Virus record (IMG/VR): IMGVR_UViG_3300032046_000026
Location: 1-60,660 of that record
From: a virus
Direction: 5' to 3' (one strand)
Length of the DNA: 60,660 bases
Position numbers and translations under genes: made by a program. The notes under the pieces are model-generated. The model made no database searches, was not told the origin of the DNA, and was given only the letters and a program-made list of their open reading frames with translations. Shown piece by piece: positions 1 to 7,172 of this stretch. How positions within the stretch are numbered: the first letter of the stretch is position 1; every line of letters starts with the position of its first letter.

Positions 1-155
1 ACCGCTTGCTCGGGCAGCAGGGCCGGAACCAATTGGCCAGCTGCATGTTGGCGTCGTAAGGGTGCTGGCGCTCGGGGTCGGCCTGGCGATCCCAGCGGTC
101 GGGATCGGGGTAGTAGCCTTCCTGCGCCTTTGGCGGGCGCGCGCCGAAGTCGCGC
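1..155. repeat. Terminal direct repeat, left copy
   Basis: The first 155 bases match the last 155 of the window with a single difference (T at position 34, C at 60539). The terL reading frame continues through the join, so this is the overlap of a circular assembly or a circularly permuted genome, not a second copy of a gene. A real short terminal repeat cannot be excluded from sequence alone. Confidence 0.9.
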
Positions 156-1435
156 CAGAAGGCGCGCGGGTTGCCCTCGCCGTCGAACATCTCCCACAGT
201 TGATCCTGGGTGAAGTTGCGGTTGGCTTCCCAGCTGGCCAGCTGCAGCCCGAACATGCGCGGGTGCTTTTGCCGGCCTTCGTCGTCAACCTTGAGCGCGT
301 CTTCCAGCAGCCGCATGGCCTTGTCGCGTTCCCATTCGGGGCTGGACAGCACCAGCACGCGGCCCGCGTCCTTGAAGGTGGCGGTGGTGGCGCTCATTTG
401 GTCATACACCATGTCCGCATTATCGCGGCCCTCGGTGTCCTTGAACCGCGCCAGTTCGTCCAGGATCACCATAAAGCTGGTGGCGCCCACCTGGCTGGTG
501 GCCCTGCTGTGGCCGCAGCGGATCACGATGTTCTTTGGCAGGCGGATTTCCAGCCCGCTGATTTCGGCCTGGGGGCGCAGCTGGGCGAACCAATCACCGC
601 CGGTATCGAGGCGATCCTTGATATGCTTGAACACGTTGTTGCGGGCCTGGCGCTCGCTGGGGGCCAGGTTGACGATCTGGATCTCCTGGTTAGGCGCCAG
701 GCCGTAGTACGCCTGGGGATCGGCCAGGGCAAGCAGCTGATAGACCGCATACCACACCACCACGCTGCCGATCACGCCCTTGCCGCTGCGCATGCCGCAC
801 ACCAGGATCAGCGTGCGGTAGCCGTTGGTCGGGTTCATGAACTCGACCAGGACGGCCTCCTGCATTGGGAACATGCGCGTGATGTTGCCCAGGCCGCAGA
901 AGGCGGGATCGGTGGCAAAGGTAAGGGCGTCAACCTGGCCGCCTGGGCCTGCGCCAGCTGGTGGCCCACCTGGCGTCAGCAGGCCGGCGATCTCGGGCTG
1001 GCCGCCGTCCAGCATGGCCTGCTGCATGTTGACGAAGAAGGGCGGCGAATCAACCCGCACGCCCAGGGCGCGGGCGATGTCGTCGGTGGCGTCGCTGGCG
1101 ATCATCAGCGCCCGCATGCGGGCCTGGGCGGTGAGGCCGGTGTTCTGGTGGTCGATCATGGCCTGGCGCAGTATCTCGCGCTTCATGCCCACGTACTGGG
1201 TCAGCACCGGCAGGCCCAGCACTTCGCGCACCTCGGTCTGGTCGGCTTTGTGGATCGCAACCAGGTCGTCAAGGATCGCCTGGTAGGGGGCCTTCTGATC
1301 AGCAACCAGCTGCGGCAGTTCAGCCTTGATCCGTTCAAGGATGCCCGAGGGCGTGTAGCCCATCAGGTCAAGCTGGCGCACGTGCCGCCGGCGCTGGGCG
1401 ATGTCTTCAGCAGGTTTGCGAACGATGGACGCCAT
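1..1435 (-). CDS. terL: Terminase large subunit, N-terminal ATPase part (continues at window end)
   Basis: This is the packaging motor that translocates phage DNA into the prohead. The first ~478 residues are encoded here and the rest at the far end of the window; joined over the 155-bp overlap the protein is 664 residues and stays in frame. Walker A is CGMRSGKG near residues 211-218, and Walker B with the catalytic acid is VILDELARF near 320-328, followed by the coupling-motif segment VLVLSSPEW. The ATG start has no Shine-Dalgarno sequence; a TAAAAT box lies 8 nt upstream, so the message may be leaderless. No small terminase subunit was recognised beside it. Confidence 0.93.
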   Translation of the reverse strand, partial: MASIVRKPAEDIAQRRRHVRQLDLMGYTPSGILERIKAELPQLVADQKAPYQAILDDLVAIHKADQTEVREVLGLPVLTQYVGMKREILRQAMIDHQNTGLTAQARMRALMIASDATDDIARALGVRVDSPPFFVNMQQAMLDGGQPEIAGLLTPGGPPAGAGPGGQVDALTFATDPAFCGLGNITRMFPMQEAVLVEFMNPTNGYRTLILVCGMRSGKGVIGSVVVWYAVYQLLALADPQAYYGLAPNQEIQIVNLAPSERQARNNVFKHIKDRLDTGGDWFAQLRPQAEISGLEIRLPKNIVIRCGHSRATSQVGATSFMVILDELARFKDTEGRDNADMVYDQMSATTATFKDAGRVLVLSSPEWERDKAMRLLEDALKVDDEGRQKHPRMFGLQLASWEANRNFTQDQLWEMFDGEGNPRAFWRDFGARPPKAQEGYYPDPDRWDRQADPERQHPYDANMQLANWFRPCCPSKR

Positions 1436-1501
1436 TGGCGCACATTTTACACCCTGGCAAGCCTCAGTCTAGGGGCCGCGAACCTGGCGCGGGGGATTGG
1501 C

Positions 1502-1547
1502 CGGTTCCGTTTTCGCCGCCTCATATGAGATCGAAAAAGCGGAACCG
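1502..1547. repeat. Long imperfect inverted repeat upstream of terL
   Basis: The arms CGGTTCCG and CGGAACCG are perfect, extended inward by TTTTCG/CGAAAA with one bulged base, and centred on the 10-bp palindrome CTCATATGAG. It lies 67-112 nt upstream of the terL start, between divergent genes. It could be a bidirectional terminator, a regulator site or a packaging-related site; the sequence does not decide. Confidence 0.6.
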
Positions 1548-1617
1548 TTGAATCTGCGGATGCTTGACCGGCCAGTTATTGCAGGGTGGCACTTGTTAAG
1601 TAAGCGGCCCCAGGGGC

Positions 1618-1646
1618 TTGCCATTGCCCCCCGCAGCGGTTATCCT
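1618..1646 (+). promoter_or_regulatory. Plus-strand promoter, leaderless type
   Basis: TTGCCA, a 17-nt spacer and TATCCT. The next start codon, ATG at 1653, comes 6 nt after the -10 box, so transcription would begin at or next to the start codon. The end of the spacer reads GCAGCGGTTA, the half-site of the operator palindrome seen in other promoters of this genome. Confidence 0.6.
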
Positions 1647-1652
1647 TGTCGC

Positions 1653-1886
1653 ATGCGAATCAAGGTGATCAACCGGCGGCGGGCACCCGATTATTTTCCC
1701 TACTACAAGGTGCAATTTTGGTCGGCGCGGGATCGCGCGTGGCTGGATGCCCAAAAACGCTTCCCGACGCCCGAGGCGGCTTGCGAGTACGGGGCCGCCC
1801 AGGTGCGTGGCTCGTGGCGGATCATGGAAGTGACGCGCACGGGCCGCCGGCCGTTGCAGACGTTTGAGCCGCCGCCAGCAGCTTGA
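1653..1886 (+). CDS. Small basic protein of unknown function (77 aa)
   Basis: The family is not recognised. The protein starts MRIKVINRRR and is rich in Arg and aromatic residues (YFPYYKVQFW), with a proline-rich tail. ATG 1653 is preferred over upstream in-frame starts because the promoter -10 box ends 6 nt before it and upstream codons run through the promoter. It heads a short plus-strand operon, with the stop codon 1 nt from the next ATG. Its position beside terL and opposite to almost all other genes suggests an early or regulatory role, but that is inference. Confidence 0.7.
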   Translation: MRIKVINRRRAPDYFPYYKVQFWSARDRAWLDAQKRFPTPEAACEYGAAQVRGSWRIMEVTRTGRRPLQTFEPPPAA

Positions 1887-1887
1887 G

Positions 1888-1977
1888 ATGGTGCCACTGA
1901 TTTGCCTCGAAATCTACGCCGTGACGATGTTCCTTATGGCCAGGATCGCGTGGTACTACGGCACAAAAAAGCCCTAA
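1888..1977 (+). CDS. Possible 29-aa membrane peptide
   Basis: A very short frame starting one base after the preceding stop codon: MVPLICLEIYAVTMFLMARI, then a short polar tail ending in lysines. The hydrophobic stretch is long enough for one membrane span. It overlaps the start of the next gene in another frame, so it may instead be a translational coupling leader. The evidence is position and hydrophobicity only. Confidence 0.35.
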   Translation: MVPLICLEIYAVTMFLMARIAWYYGTKKP

Positions 1978-2240
1978 GCGGGTGTCGCCACCACGGCGAT
2001 TGCTTCACCTGCCCCTTCGCTGACTGCATAGCGGACAACGACGACATCGCGGGCTTTGTACCCGACCGGCCCGTGGGCCATGGGCGCGGCTGGCCCCGTT
2101 ATCGAGCGTGTTGCGACACCATGAGGGCGGACGGTTGCCCGTGCCCGTTGCCTGGGGTTCGTAAGGTGGGGAACCGCATGCTGTGCGCGCGCCACGCCGA
2201 CCGAGCAGAACGCCGCCTTATTGGCCAGCCTGCCGCATAA
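1902..2240 (+). CDS. Cysteine-rich small phage protein
   Basis: A protein of up to 112 residues with two Cys/His groups: CRHHGDCFTCPFADC in the middle and CPCP...LCARH near the end, as expected for zinc binding. The CxxCPFxDC arrangement resembles a class of short phage/bacterial proteins of unknown role. The start is uncertain: TTG at 1902, or GTG at 1950, which still keeps all cysteines. The 3' end overlaps the convergent gene on the other strand by 23 nt. Confidence 0.65.
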   Translation: MPRNLRRDDVPYGQDRVVLRHKKALSGCRHHGDCFTCPFADCIADNDDIAGFVPDRPVGHGRGWPRYRACCDTMRADGCPCPLPGVRKVGNRMLCARHADRAERRLIGQPAA

Positions 2241-2730
2241 TGTTGCCGCCGGCTGCCACCAGCCGGTTGAGCGGCGCTTCCTCCTCGTACTCCGTGCCCA
2301 CGCCGCAATCGTAGACGGCCACGAATTCAGTCCGCGGATAGGCCCAGCGCAGGGCCAGCAGCGTTTCGCCGCTGCCCGTGGGCACCATGTAGGGGCCTTG
2401 GCCGAGATCGCCCACTTCCTCCCGCAGCGCCGTGGCCAGCTGGGCCATAAGGGGCAGGGGCAGGTGGCCAGGCGTGGCGTCAAACAGGTCGGGCCAGGCG
2501 CGATGAATTTCCTCTAGCGTCCACCACTTGCCTGGCTGCAGCGGGCCGCCAGGCGACACCTCGATCACATAGAGGCCGCCGTTGAGGCCCACCCACGACC
2601 GCAGGGCGCGGGCCGCGTTGCCGCAGCTGAAAATGACGGCGCCGCGATAGCCGCCGCTGACGACGTGCCGGCCAATGATCGCGCTGCGGATTTCCTTACG
2701 GCGGGGGATAGGCAGCGGTTCCGCCTGCAT
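2218..2730 (-). CDS. Conserved phage protein, possible PLP-lyase-like fold (uncertain)
   Basis: 170 residues from the ATG preceded by GGAGG with 9-nt spacing; a longer start at 2760 has no such site. Recognisable patches are VIFSCGNAARALR near the N-terminus and MVPTGSGETLLALRWAYP near residue 125. The latter recalls glycine-rich phosphate-binding loops of pyridoxal-phosphate lyases, but no lysine-centred motif is clear, so function is left open. It overlaps the ParB-methyltransferase gene by 35 nt and was probably co-expressed with it. Confidence 0.7.
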   Translation of the reverse strand: MQAEPLPIPRRKEIRSAIIGRHVVSGGYRGAVIFSCGNAARALRSWVGLNGGLYVIEVSPGGPLQPGKWWTLEEIHRAWPDLFDATPGHLPLPLMAQLATALREEVGDLGQGPYMVPTGSGETLLALRWAYPRTEFVAVYDCGVGTEYEEEAPLNRLVAAGGNIMRQAGQ

Positions 2731-4165
2731 CACCTTGCGCCTCCACGTCGCCTGCCTCAATGGTGTCGGGGAAGTTGGCCGGTATCGCCTGCAGTTCGCC
2801 CTTGAAGAACACCAGCACGTTTTGGTGGCCCTTGCCCAGCTTGCGGTGGTGGGTGAACTGGCTGCTCACGCGGATCGGCAGGCTGCCCACGGGCGTGATG
2901 AAGGTGGCCTCGTTGTAGTAGTGCAGGCCCAGGGCGACGAAACCGGCCATGTTGTCGCCCACGAAGTTGCGGTAGGCGCCGGCCTTGTCGCGTATCTCGC
3001 CCACCTTGACGACGACGAAGCGGTTATCGCGCAGCCGCGCCACCGCCTGGGCGAAGACGCGCCAGTAGAAGGCCATGAACTCGGGGTAGGTGGGGAGGGC
3101 GCTGGCGTCCGCCTGGCTGTAGATTTCCAGATCGTAGTAGGGCGGGCTGGTGAAAATCAGGTCGTACTGCGCGCCGGCGGGCAGCAGCCCGTCCAGCTGC
3201 TCGGCGTCGCCGAATATCCACTGGGGCACCAGGTGCAGGGCGTCGGCCTGGGCAACGTTCGCCTCTACCTGCTCGGGCCTGATCTCGATGCCGGTGTACT
3301 GATAGCCCAGGTATTCGGCCACGATCCCCTTGGTGCTTTCGCCGGCGAAGGGATCGAGCACGGCGCCACCAGGTGGACAGAACCACCGGCAGGCCAACTC
3401 GGCCAGCACGGGGTCAAAGATGCTGCTGCCGCTGCCCGTCCAGCCCGTGTCGCCTGGCTGGTAGCTGCCCCAGTTGGCGCGATCCACCGACTTGCTGATC
3501 ATATCGCCGCGCCGGCCAGCGGCAGGGTCAAATGGTTTCCGCAGTTTGGGATTTGATCCAGCCTGCCGGCGACTGGCGGCGCCGCCAAAGCCAACAAGGT
3601 CGCTGGCGCGGCCTTCTTGCGGCGCCACGCCCAGGGCCAACCAGGCCCGCTTGCGATCCTGCCAGTAGCCTTGGCGCGCGTCCAGAACCGAGAAGGGCGG
3701 CACAATGAACCGCTCGGTTAGCTTTCGCCGGCCCTCGCTTGCCGTCATGTGCCCCGTGCCGGCCAGCAGGGCGATCTCGTCGTCGGTGAAGCCGGTAAGG
3801 CTTAGGTCGCCGCCGGCCAGGCGGATTTCCTCCTGGTGCAGCGCCAACTCGGCTTCGTTCCAGCGGCCGGTGATCCGGTTGAGGGCTTCGTTCAGCACCA
3901 TGGCGTCAACCTTGCTGACGTTGACGTACACCACGGGGATCTCCGTCATGCCCATGGCCACGGCGGCTTCCACCCGCTGGTGCCCGCCGATGATGCGCTT
4001 GTCCTGGGCGCGCACCACGATGGGGTCAACAAAGCCCCACCTGTCGAGGGCGCGCTGCAGCGCCTCCATTTCCGCCGGCGGCATAATGCGCGGGTTGCGT
4101 GCGGCCGGTTTCAGGCTGGCGGGGTCGACGTAGCGAATCTCAAGGGGCTTCTTGAGCGTGGGCAT
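2696..4165 (-). CDS. ParB-domain / DNA methyltransferase fusion
   Basis: 489 residues with two parts. Residues ~10-105 form a ParB/Srx-like domain (NPRIMPP, then IIGGHQRVEAA). The C-terminal two thirds are an S-adenosylmethionine-dependent DNA methyltransferase: motif I LDPFAGES near 270 and catalytic motif IV TSPPYY near 337. SPPY favours N4-cytosine modification, although N6-adenine is possible. Such fusions are common in phages and may protect phage DNA from restriction. ATG 4165 follows GGTGGAG; it overlaps the upstream gene by 26 nt, so the two are translated together. Confidence 0.88.
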   Translation of the reverse strand: MPTLKKPLEIRYVDPASLKPAARNPRIMPPAEMEALQRALDRWGFVDPIVVRAQDKRIIGGHQRVEAAVAMGMTEIPVVYVNVSKVDAMVLNEALNRITGRWNEAELALHQEEIRLAGGDLSLTGFTDDEIALLAGTGHMTASEGRRKLTERFIVPPFSVLDARQGYWQDRKRAWLALGVAPQEGRASDLVGFGGAASRRQAGSNPKLRKPFDPAAGRRGDMISKSVDRANWGSYQPGDTGWTGSGSSIFDPVLAELACRWFCPPGGAVLDPFAGESTKGIVAEYLGYQYTGIEIRPEQVEANVAQADALHLVPQWIFGDAEQLDGLLPAGAQYDLIFTSPPYYDLEIYSQADASALPTYPEFMAFYWRVFAQAVARLRDNRFVVVKVGEIRDKAGAYRNFVGDNMAGFVALGLHYYNEATFITPVGSLPIRVSSQFTHHRKLGKGHQNVLVFFKGELQAIPANFPDTIEAGDVEAQGDAGGTAAYPPP

Positions 4166-4637
4166 ACTCCACCCGATCAGCAACGTGGTTGGCCAGGCTG
4201 GTGGACGACCAGGGGCCGTGCCGGCCCAGGGCCATGGTGTAGATGTGCAGCCGCACCGCCTCGGCCGTCTCGGGCACCGCCTCGTCGGCGCGGCAGAAGT
4301 AGCGATCCGGCCTGATCCTGCGCATCACGTCGCAAAGCGAATCCGCCGTGTCAAGCCCGACAATGCGCCACACGGCGCGCAGGCCCTCGATGATGGAGCA
4401 CCGATCAGCCCAGGGCAGGAACGGCCGGCCTTCGCCTTTGAGCACGGCCACACGGGCGTCTGTATCGACACCCACCACCAGCAGGTCGCAGAGCGACGCC
4501 GCCTGCTCAAGCATGGCCACGTGGCCAGGGTGCAGCAGATCGTAGCACCCGTTCGTGATCCCGATGGTGGGCTTGGTGTGCAGGCGCGCCTTCACCACGT
4601 CCTGGGCCAGTTCTGCCAGGCTAACCACCAGCGACAT
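4140..4637 (-). CDS. hldE (C-domain-like): HldE C-domain-like sugar-1-phosphate nucleotidyltransferase
   Basis: 165 residues matching the cytidylyltransferase-like fold. The signature TNGCYDLLHPGH at residues 28-39 carries the HxGH nucleotide-binding histidines and is closest to the heptose-1-phosphate adenylyltransferase half of HldE (TNGxFDxLHxGH). LKGEGRPF and the late SSTSLAN segment fit HldE better than CDP-glycerol enzymes. In bacteria this step makes ADP-glycero-manno-heptose. The partner kinase domain is the adjacent gene, which overlaps by 17 nt, so the phage has a split HldE. Exact substrate is inferred. Confidence 0.8.
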   Translation of the reverse strand: MSLVVSLAELAQDVVKARLHTKPTIGITNGCYDLLHPGHVAMLEQAASLCDLLVVGVDTDARVAVLKGEGRPFLPWADRCSIIEGLRAVWRIVGLDTADSLCDVMRRIRPDRYFCRADEAVPETAEAVRLHIYTMALGRHGPWSSTSLANHVADRVEYAHAQEAP

Positions 4638-5451
4638 CGATCTCCTCCCAGGGCACCGTGGCCCCGAATTCAGGCTTGCGGATGCGCAGGCCAGCCGCCC
4701 AGGCGGCCAGGTGCAGCGCGTCCTGCCGGCTCAACTTGGCGGCGGCCAGGCCAGCGGCCACAAAGGTGGCCAGGAACACGTCGCCCGCGCCGCTGGTGTT
4801 GAGGATCGGCCGGCTGTCCAGCAGGGCCGGCACGCGCACCACACCCGCATCGACCACCAGGACAGCGCCGGCAGGGCCGCCGGTGATCAGCAGGGGCACG
4901 GCGTCAAGGCCAAGGCCGGCCTGCAACGCGAACAGTTCCGCGTCGCTGGGTTCGGCCAGCAGATCAAGGCCCAGGTCGATCCCGCTCACCTTCACCACGT
5001 CGAAACCCTCCCAGCCGGTGGCGGGGATCACGCGGCTGTCGCCCACCAGGCGGCAGCCAAGGCCGCGCAGGTAGGCCATGAGGGCCACGGTGGGCGGTGC
5101 CCCCTGGTAGTCCACGAACACCGCCGCTGCCGGCGCTGTCAGTTGCGGCCACAGGCCGGCGTAGCGTTCGGGCCAGGGATCGTCAACGCGGAACACCTGC
5201 CGTCCGTCCACGACGTAGCGGCTTTTCGACGTTTCAGACAGCGCCACCAGGTGGTTGGGCACGCCCAGGGCATGCAGCTGGTTGGCCACGTAGGCGGCGC
5301 AGCCTGGGAACCGCGTGTGTTTGCCGGAAACAAAAACCGGCAGGGGCACCTCCCGCGATAGGCGGGCGGCCCCTGCCGGTATGATCACGTCGTCGCATAC
5401 GTCGCCGATAACGAGGACTGTTCCGCAACCCTCCCAGGGCGGTGCCTTCAT
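4621..5451 (-). CDS. hldE (kinase-domain-like): HldE N-domain-like sugar kinase (PfkB family)
   Basis: 276 residues of the ribokinase/PfkB fold. The N-terminus VIGDVCDDVI followed by ARLSREVPLPV parallels GDVxLDxY and SRISPEAPVPV of heptose-7-phosphate kinase, and PGCAAYVANQLHALG matches the PGGAANVAxNxxxLG motif. The anion hole and catalytic base are in NTSGAGDVF near residues 216-224. It is about 40 residues shorter than the usual HldE kinase domain. With the next gene it would phosphorylate and nucleotide-activate heptose. It starts at an ATGA overlap with the XRE gene and contains a strong hairpin near its 5' end. Confidence 0.8.
   Translation of the reverse strand: MKAPPWEGCGTVLVIGDVCDDVIIPAGAARLSREVPLPVFVSGKHTRFPGCAAYVANQLHALGVPNHLVALSETSKSRYVVDGRQVFRVDDPWPERYAGLWPQLTAPAAAVFVDYQGAPPTVALMAYLRGLGCRLVGDSRVIPATGWEGFDVVKVSGIDLGLDLLAEPSDAELFALQAGLGLDAVPLLITGGPAGAVLVVDAGVVRVPALLDSRPILNTSGAGDVFLATFVAAGLAAAKLSRQDALHLAAWAAGLRIRKPEFGATVPWEEIDVAGG
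5336..5380. repeat. Perfect long hairpin inside the kinase gene
   Basis: The 12-bp arms ACCGGCAGGGGC and GCCCCTGCCGGT are perfect, with a second stem CCCGC/GCGGG nested inside. It falls in codons ~24-38 of the HldE-like kinase gene, soon after its start. Such a stem could slow transcription or translation. Confidence 0.7.
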
Positions 5452-5681
5452 GCGGCCTTGCCTTTCCCCCTACGCCGCCCGTCACGCTGCCGGTAGCGGT
5501 GCGCCAGGCCCACCAGGGCCAGGGCCAGCATTTCGGGGTGCTGGATCGGTTGCAGGCCGTTTTCCCAACGGCTCATGGTATTGGGGCCAAGGCCCAGGTC
5601 GTCGGAAACAACGGCCTGGCTCTTGCCCCAGCGCCGGCGGAAGTCGCGCAGCATTTCAGGGGTCGCCACGGGTTGTTTCAT
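5448..5681 (-). CDS. XRE-family HTH regulator, candidate master regulator
   Basis: 77 residues, almost entirely a lambda-repressor-like helix-turn-helix (~10-60), with WGKSQAVVSDDLGLGPNTMS as the helix-turn-helix and SRWENG as the usual tail of the recognition region. The tail is strongly basic (RRRGKGK). ATG 5681 follows AGGAGG at 6 nt. Its own promoter carries CCGTGGCGG, the core of the palindrome found in six other phage promoters, so autoregulation and control of those promoters is a reasonable inference. No integrase was found, so it need not be a lysogeny repressor. Confidence 0.8.
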   Translation of the reverse strand: MKQPVATPEMLRDFRRRWGKSQAVVSDDLGLGPNTMSRWENGLQPIQHPEMLALALVGLAHRYRQRDGRRRGKGKAA

Positions 5682-5701
5682 GCCCACCCTCCTGGCGTCC
5701 C

Positions 5702-5730
5702 ATTATGCCGCCACGGCCATGGGCCGTCAA
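5702..5730 (-). promoter_or_regulatory. Promoter of the XRE / HldE-like operon
   Basis: On the minus strand: TTGACG, 17-nt spacer, CATAAT. The spacer ends in GGCCGTGGCGG, the core of the operator palindrome. The -35 box overlaps the stop codon of the upstream gene. Transcription would cover the XRE gene, both HldE-like genes and probably the methyltransferase gene. Confidence 0.65.
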
Positions 5731-6008
5731 GCGGGCAAGGCGGCGTGATCTTCGCTTTCGGCATAGGCGACGGCCCTCACGGTGTGGTGCCAGGCCCCGC
5801 CCGCGCAACTGCGATGGATCGGGTGGTGGCAGACGGAGCACACGCCGTCGCCCATATCCTGCATGTCGCGCACGGCCTTGCCCCACAGTTCGTCCGTCTC
5901 CTGACGGCCTTCGTTCTTGCCCAGTAGGTAGCTGATCCCGCAGCCCGCGATTGCGAACACCAGCAGGATCAAGATGTCGATGGCGTCGGGGTTAGTTAAC
6001 GCCTGCAT
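5727..6008 (-). CDS. Single-pass membrane protein with a Cys/His cytoplasmic part
   Basis: 93 residues. An N-terminal membrane span (IDILILLVFAIAGCGISYLL) is followed by a charged region with CSVCHHPIHRSC, a possible zinc-binding cluster. The family is not recognised. It overlaps the upstream gene by 17 nt and its stop overlaps the XRE promoter. Confidence 0.65.
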   Translation of the reverse strand: MQALTNPDAIDILILLVFAIAGCGISYLLGKNEGRQETDELWGKAVRDMQDMGDGVCSVCHHPIHRSCAGGAWHHTVRAVAYAESEDHAALPA

Positions 6009-6729
6009 GTGGTTCCTCCTTCCCCGTGCGGGCCTGCAGCCAGGCGGCGATCTCGCCGGCGGTGATCCGCCAGGTGCCGTCGCCGTCCCATTTTGCCACG
6101 TAGGCCCATTTGAAGTCTTGGTGGTAGCGCACGGCTATGCCGTCGCTGGTCACGTGCATGAGCAGCGCCAGGGCCAGCTGCGCCGGCCCGCTGCCCCCGT
6201 AGCCCCAGCTGAACCCTGTGGGGCTGTGGTTGAACAGCCGCAACGATGCCTGGTGGGGTAGGTGGCGGCCGTCCACCTCCACCACGTGGGCGCGCTTGCC
6301 CACGAACAAGGCCTCGCCGCTGGCCAGGCGCCGGCAGGCTTCGCAGCCTACGTCGTCCTGGTCGAGCAAGGCCAGGCGCCGGCGCAGGCCGCCCTCGCAA
6401 CAGAGTGCGCGGTAGCCCTCGGGTTCGCCGGCCACATACCAGTGGGTGATCCTGTGATCGTGGCTGCCAGCACGGCGCTCGGCGGCCGCGATCCCGTCCG
6501 GTGCGGTTTGGTTCATCTGCATCCTCCAAACGTCGATCCTGCGCCTGCATTGCATGCAGGTCACTTCCGACAGTCGGCCAGCCTGGTTGACCGACCGCAG
6601 TTCGCGGCGGTGGTGGCTGTGGCCGCACAGAGTCTTGAAGGCCCCGCTGTTGTCGCACACCACCACCAGGTGCCACACCTTACCGCCGCGCAAGGCGGCG
6701 AGCGGCGCCCTTTGTTGGCTTGTGCCCAT
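5992..6729 (-). CDS. DUF6166-like protein with N-terminal Cys clusters
   Basis: 245 residues. The C-terminal half contains SPTGFSWGYGGSGPAQLAL followed by HQDFKWAYVA, which I recognise as the pattern of DUF6166, a domain of unknown function common in phages. Upstream are CMQCRRR and CEGG...CEACRRL, possible zinc sites. Start ATG follows AAGGAGG. The N-terminal ~110 residues are not assigned. Confidence 0.7.
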   Translation of the reverse strand: MGTSQQRAPLAALRGGKVWHLVVVCDNSGAFKTLCGHSHHRRELRSVNQAGRLSEVTCMQCRRRIDVWRMQMNQTAPDGIAAAERRAGSHDHRITHWYVAGEPEGYRALCCEGGLRRRLALLDQDDVGCEACRRLASGEALFVGKRAHVVEVDGRHLPHQASLRLFNHSPTGFSWGYGGSGPAQLALALLMHVTSDGIAVRYHQDFKWAYVAKWDGDGTWRITAGEIAAWLQARTGKEEPHAGVN

Positions 6730-6967
6730 GGCCCCTCCTTCCTGCCACGCGGCGCCGGCCGCGCCAGAGGCGGCCGTTGGCCCGCGTGATGTAGCTGTTC
6801 CGGTGGCCGTTCGTGGTGAGAATCATCTTGCTGGCCCCGCAGGTGCAGGCCCAGCCCTCGGTCTTGGCGTAGTCGTGGCCGATCCTGGCCACCACGTTGC
6901 CAGGATCGCCTTCGGGGTCGATGGGCGACGCCGGCACCCATTTATGCGTGTGGCTGGTGGGGGTCAT
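6680..6967 (-). CDS. Small protein with CxC zinc-like motif, basic tail
   Basis: 95 residues with HTHKWVP at the start, WACTCGASK near residue 40 and a strongly Arg/Lys-rich tail. The tail is encoded in the 50-nt overlap with the next gene, which may explain its composition. A GGGAGG site precedes the ATG. Function unknown. Confidence 0.6.
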   Translation of the reverse strand: MTPTSHTHKWVPASPIDPEGDPGNVVARIGHDYAKTEGWACTCGASKMILTTNGHRNSYITRANGRLWRGRRRVAGRRGHGHKPTKGAARRLARR

Positions 6968-7172
6968 ACCGTACCCTCCCTTCCGCCTTGGCGGCCGCGC
7001 CGGCCTGCATGATCACGCCGTAGCAGGCCTCGGCGATCTTGAGGCGGCCGCTGAAGTACAGGCGGCAGTCGCCGCGCCGCAGCACGGCGCTGACAGCGTT
7101 GAATAGCTGGCCACAGGCCGCGTCCGCCATATCGAACGGCGGCAGTTTGGCAGGCTGGTGGTTGTCACCCAT
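6942..7172 (-). CDS. Hypothetical protein (76 aa)
   Basis: A small soluble protein (CGQLFNAVSAVLRRGDCRLY) with no family recognised. A purine-rich ribosome site precedes the ATG, and it overlaps both neighbours by 8-26 nt, typical of genuine genes in this operon. Confidence 0.6.
   Translation of the reverse strand: MGDNHQPAKLPPFDMADAACGQLFNAVSAVLRRGDCRLYFSGRLKIAEACYGVIMQAGAAAKAEGRVRYDPHQPHA

Larger units (their letters stand above)
1436..1652. other. Divergent intergenic region between terL and the plus-strand operon
   Basis: This 217-bp gap holds no convincing gene. It must carry the terL promoter (candidate TAAAAT at 1444-1449, and a TAGACT box at 1466-1471), a long inverted repeat, and a plus-strand sigma70-type promoter. 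Any packaging recognition site next to terL would also be expected here, but none can be identified by eye. Confidence 0.5.

Noticed and set aside
62-1528. 488-aa plus-strand frame opposite terL
   Set aside because: Antisense to the terminase with clear Walker motifs; low-complexity His/Gly/Val-rich translation.
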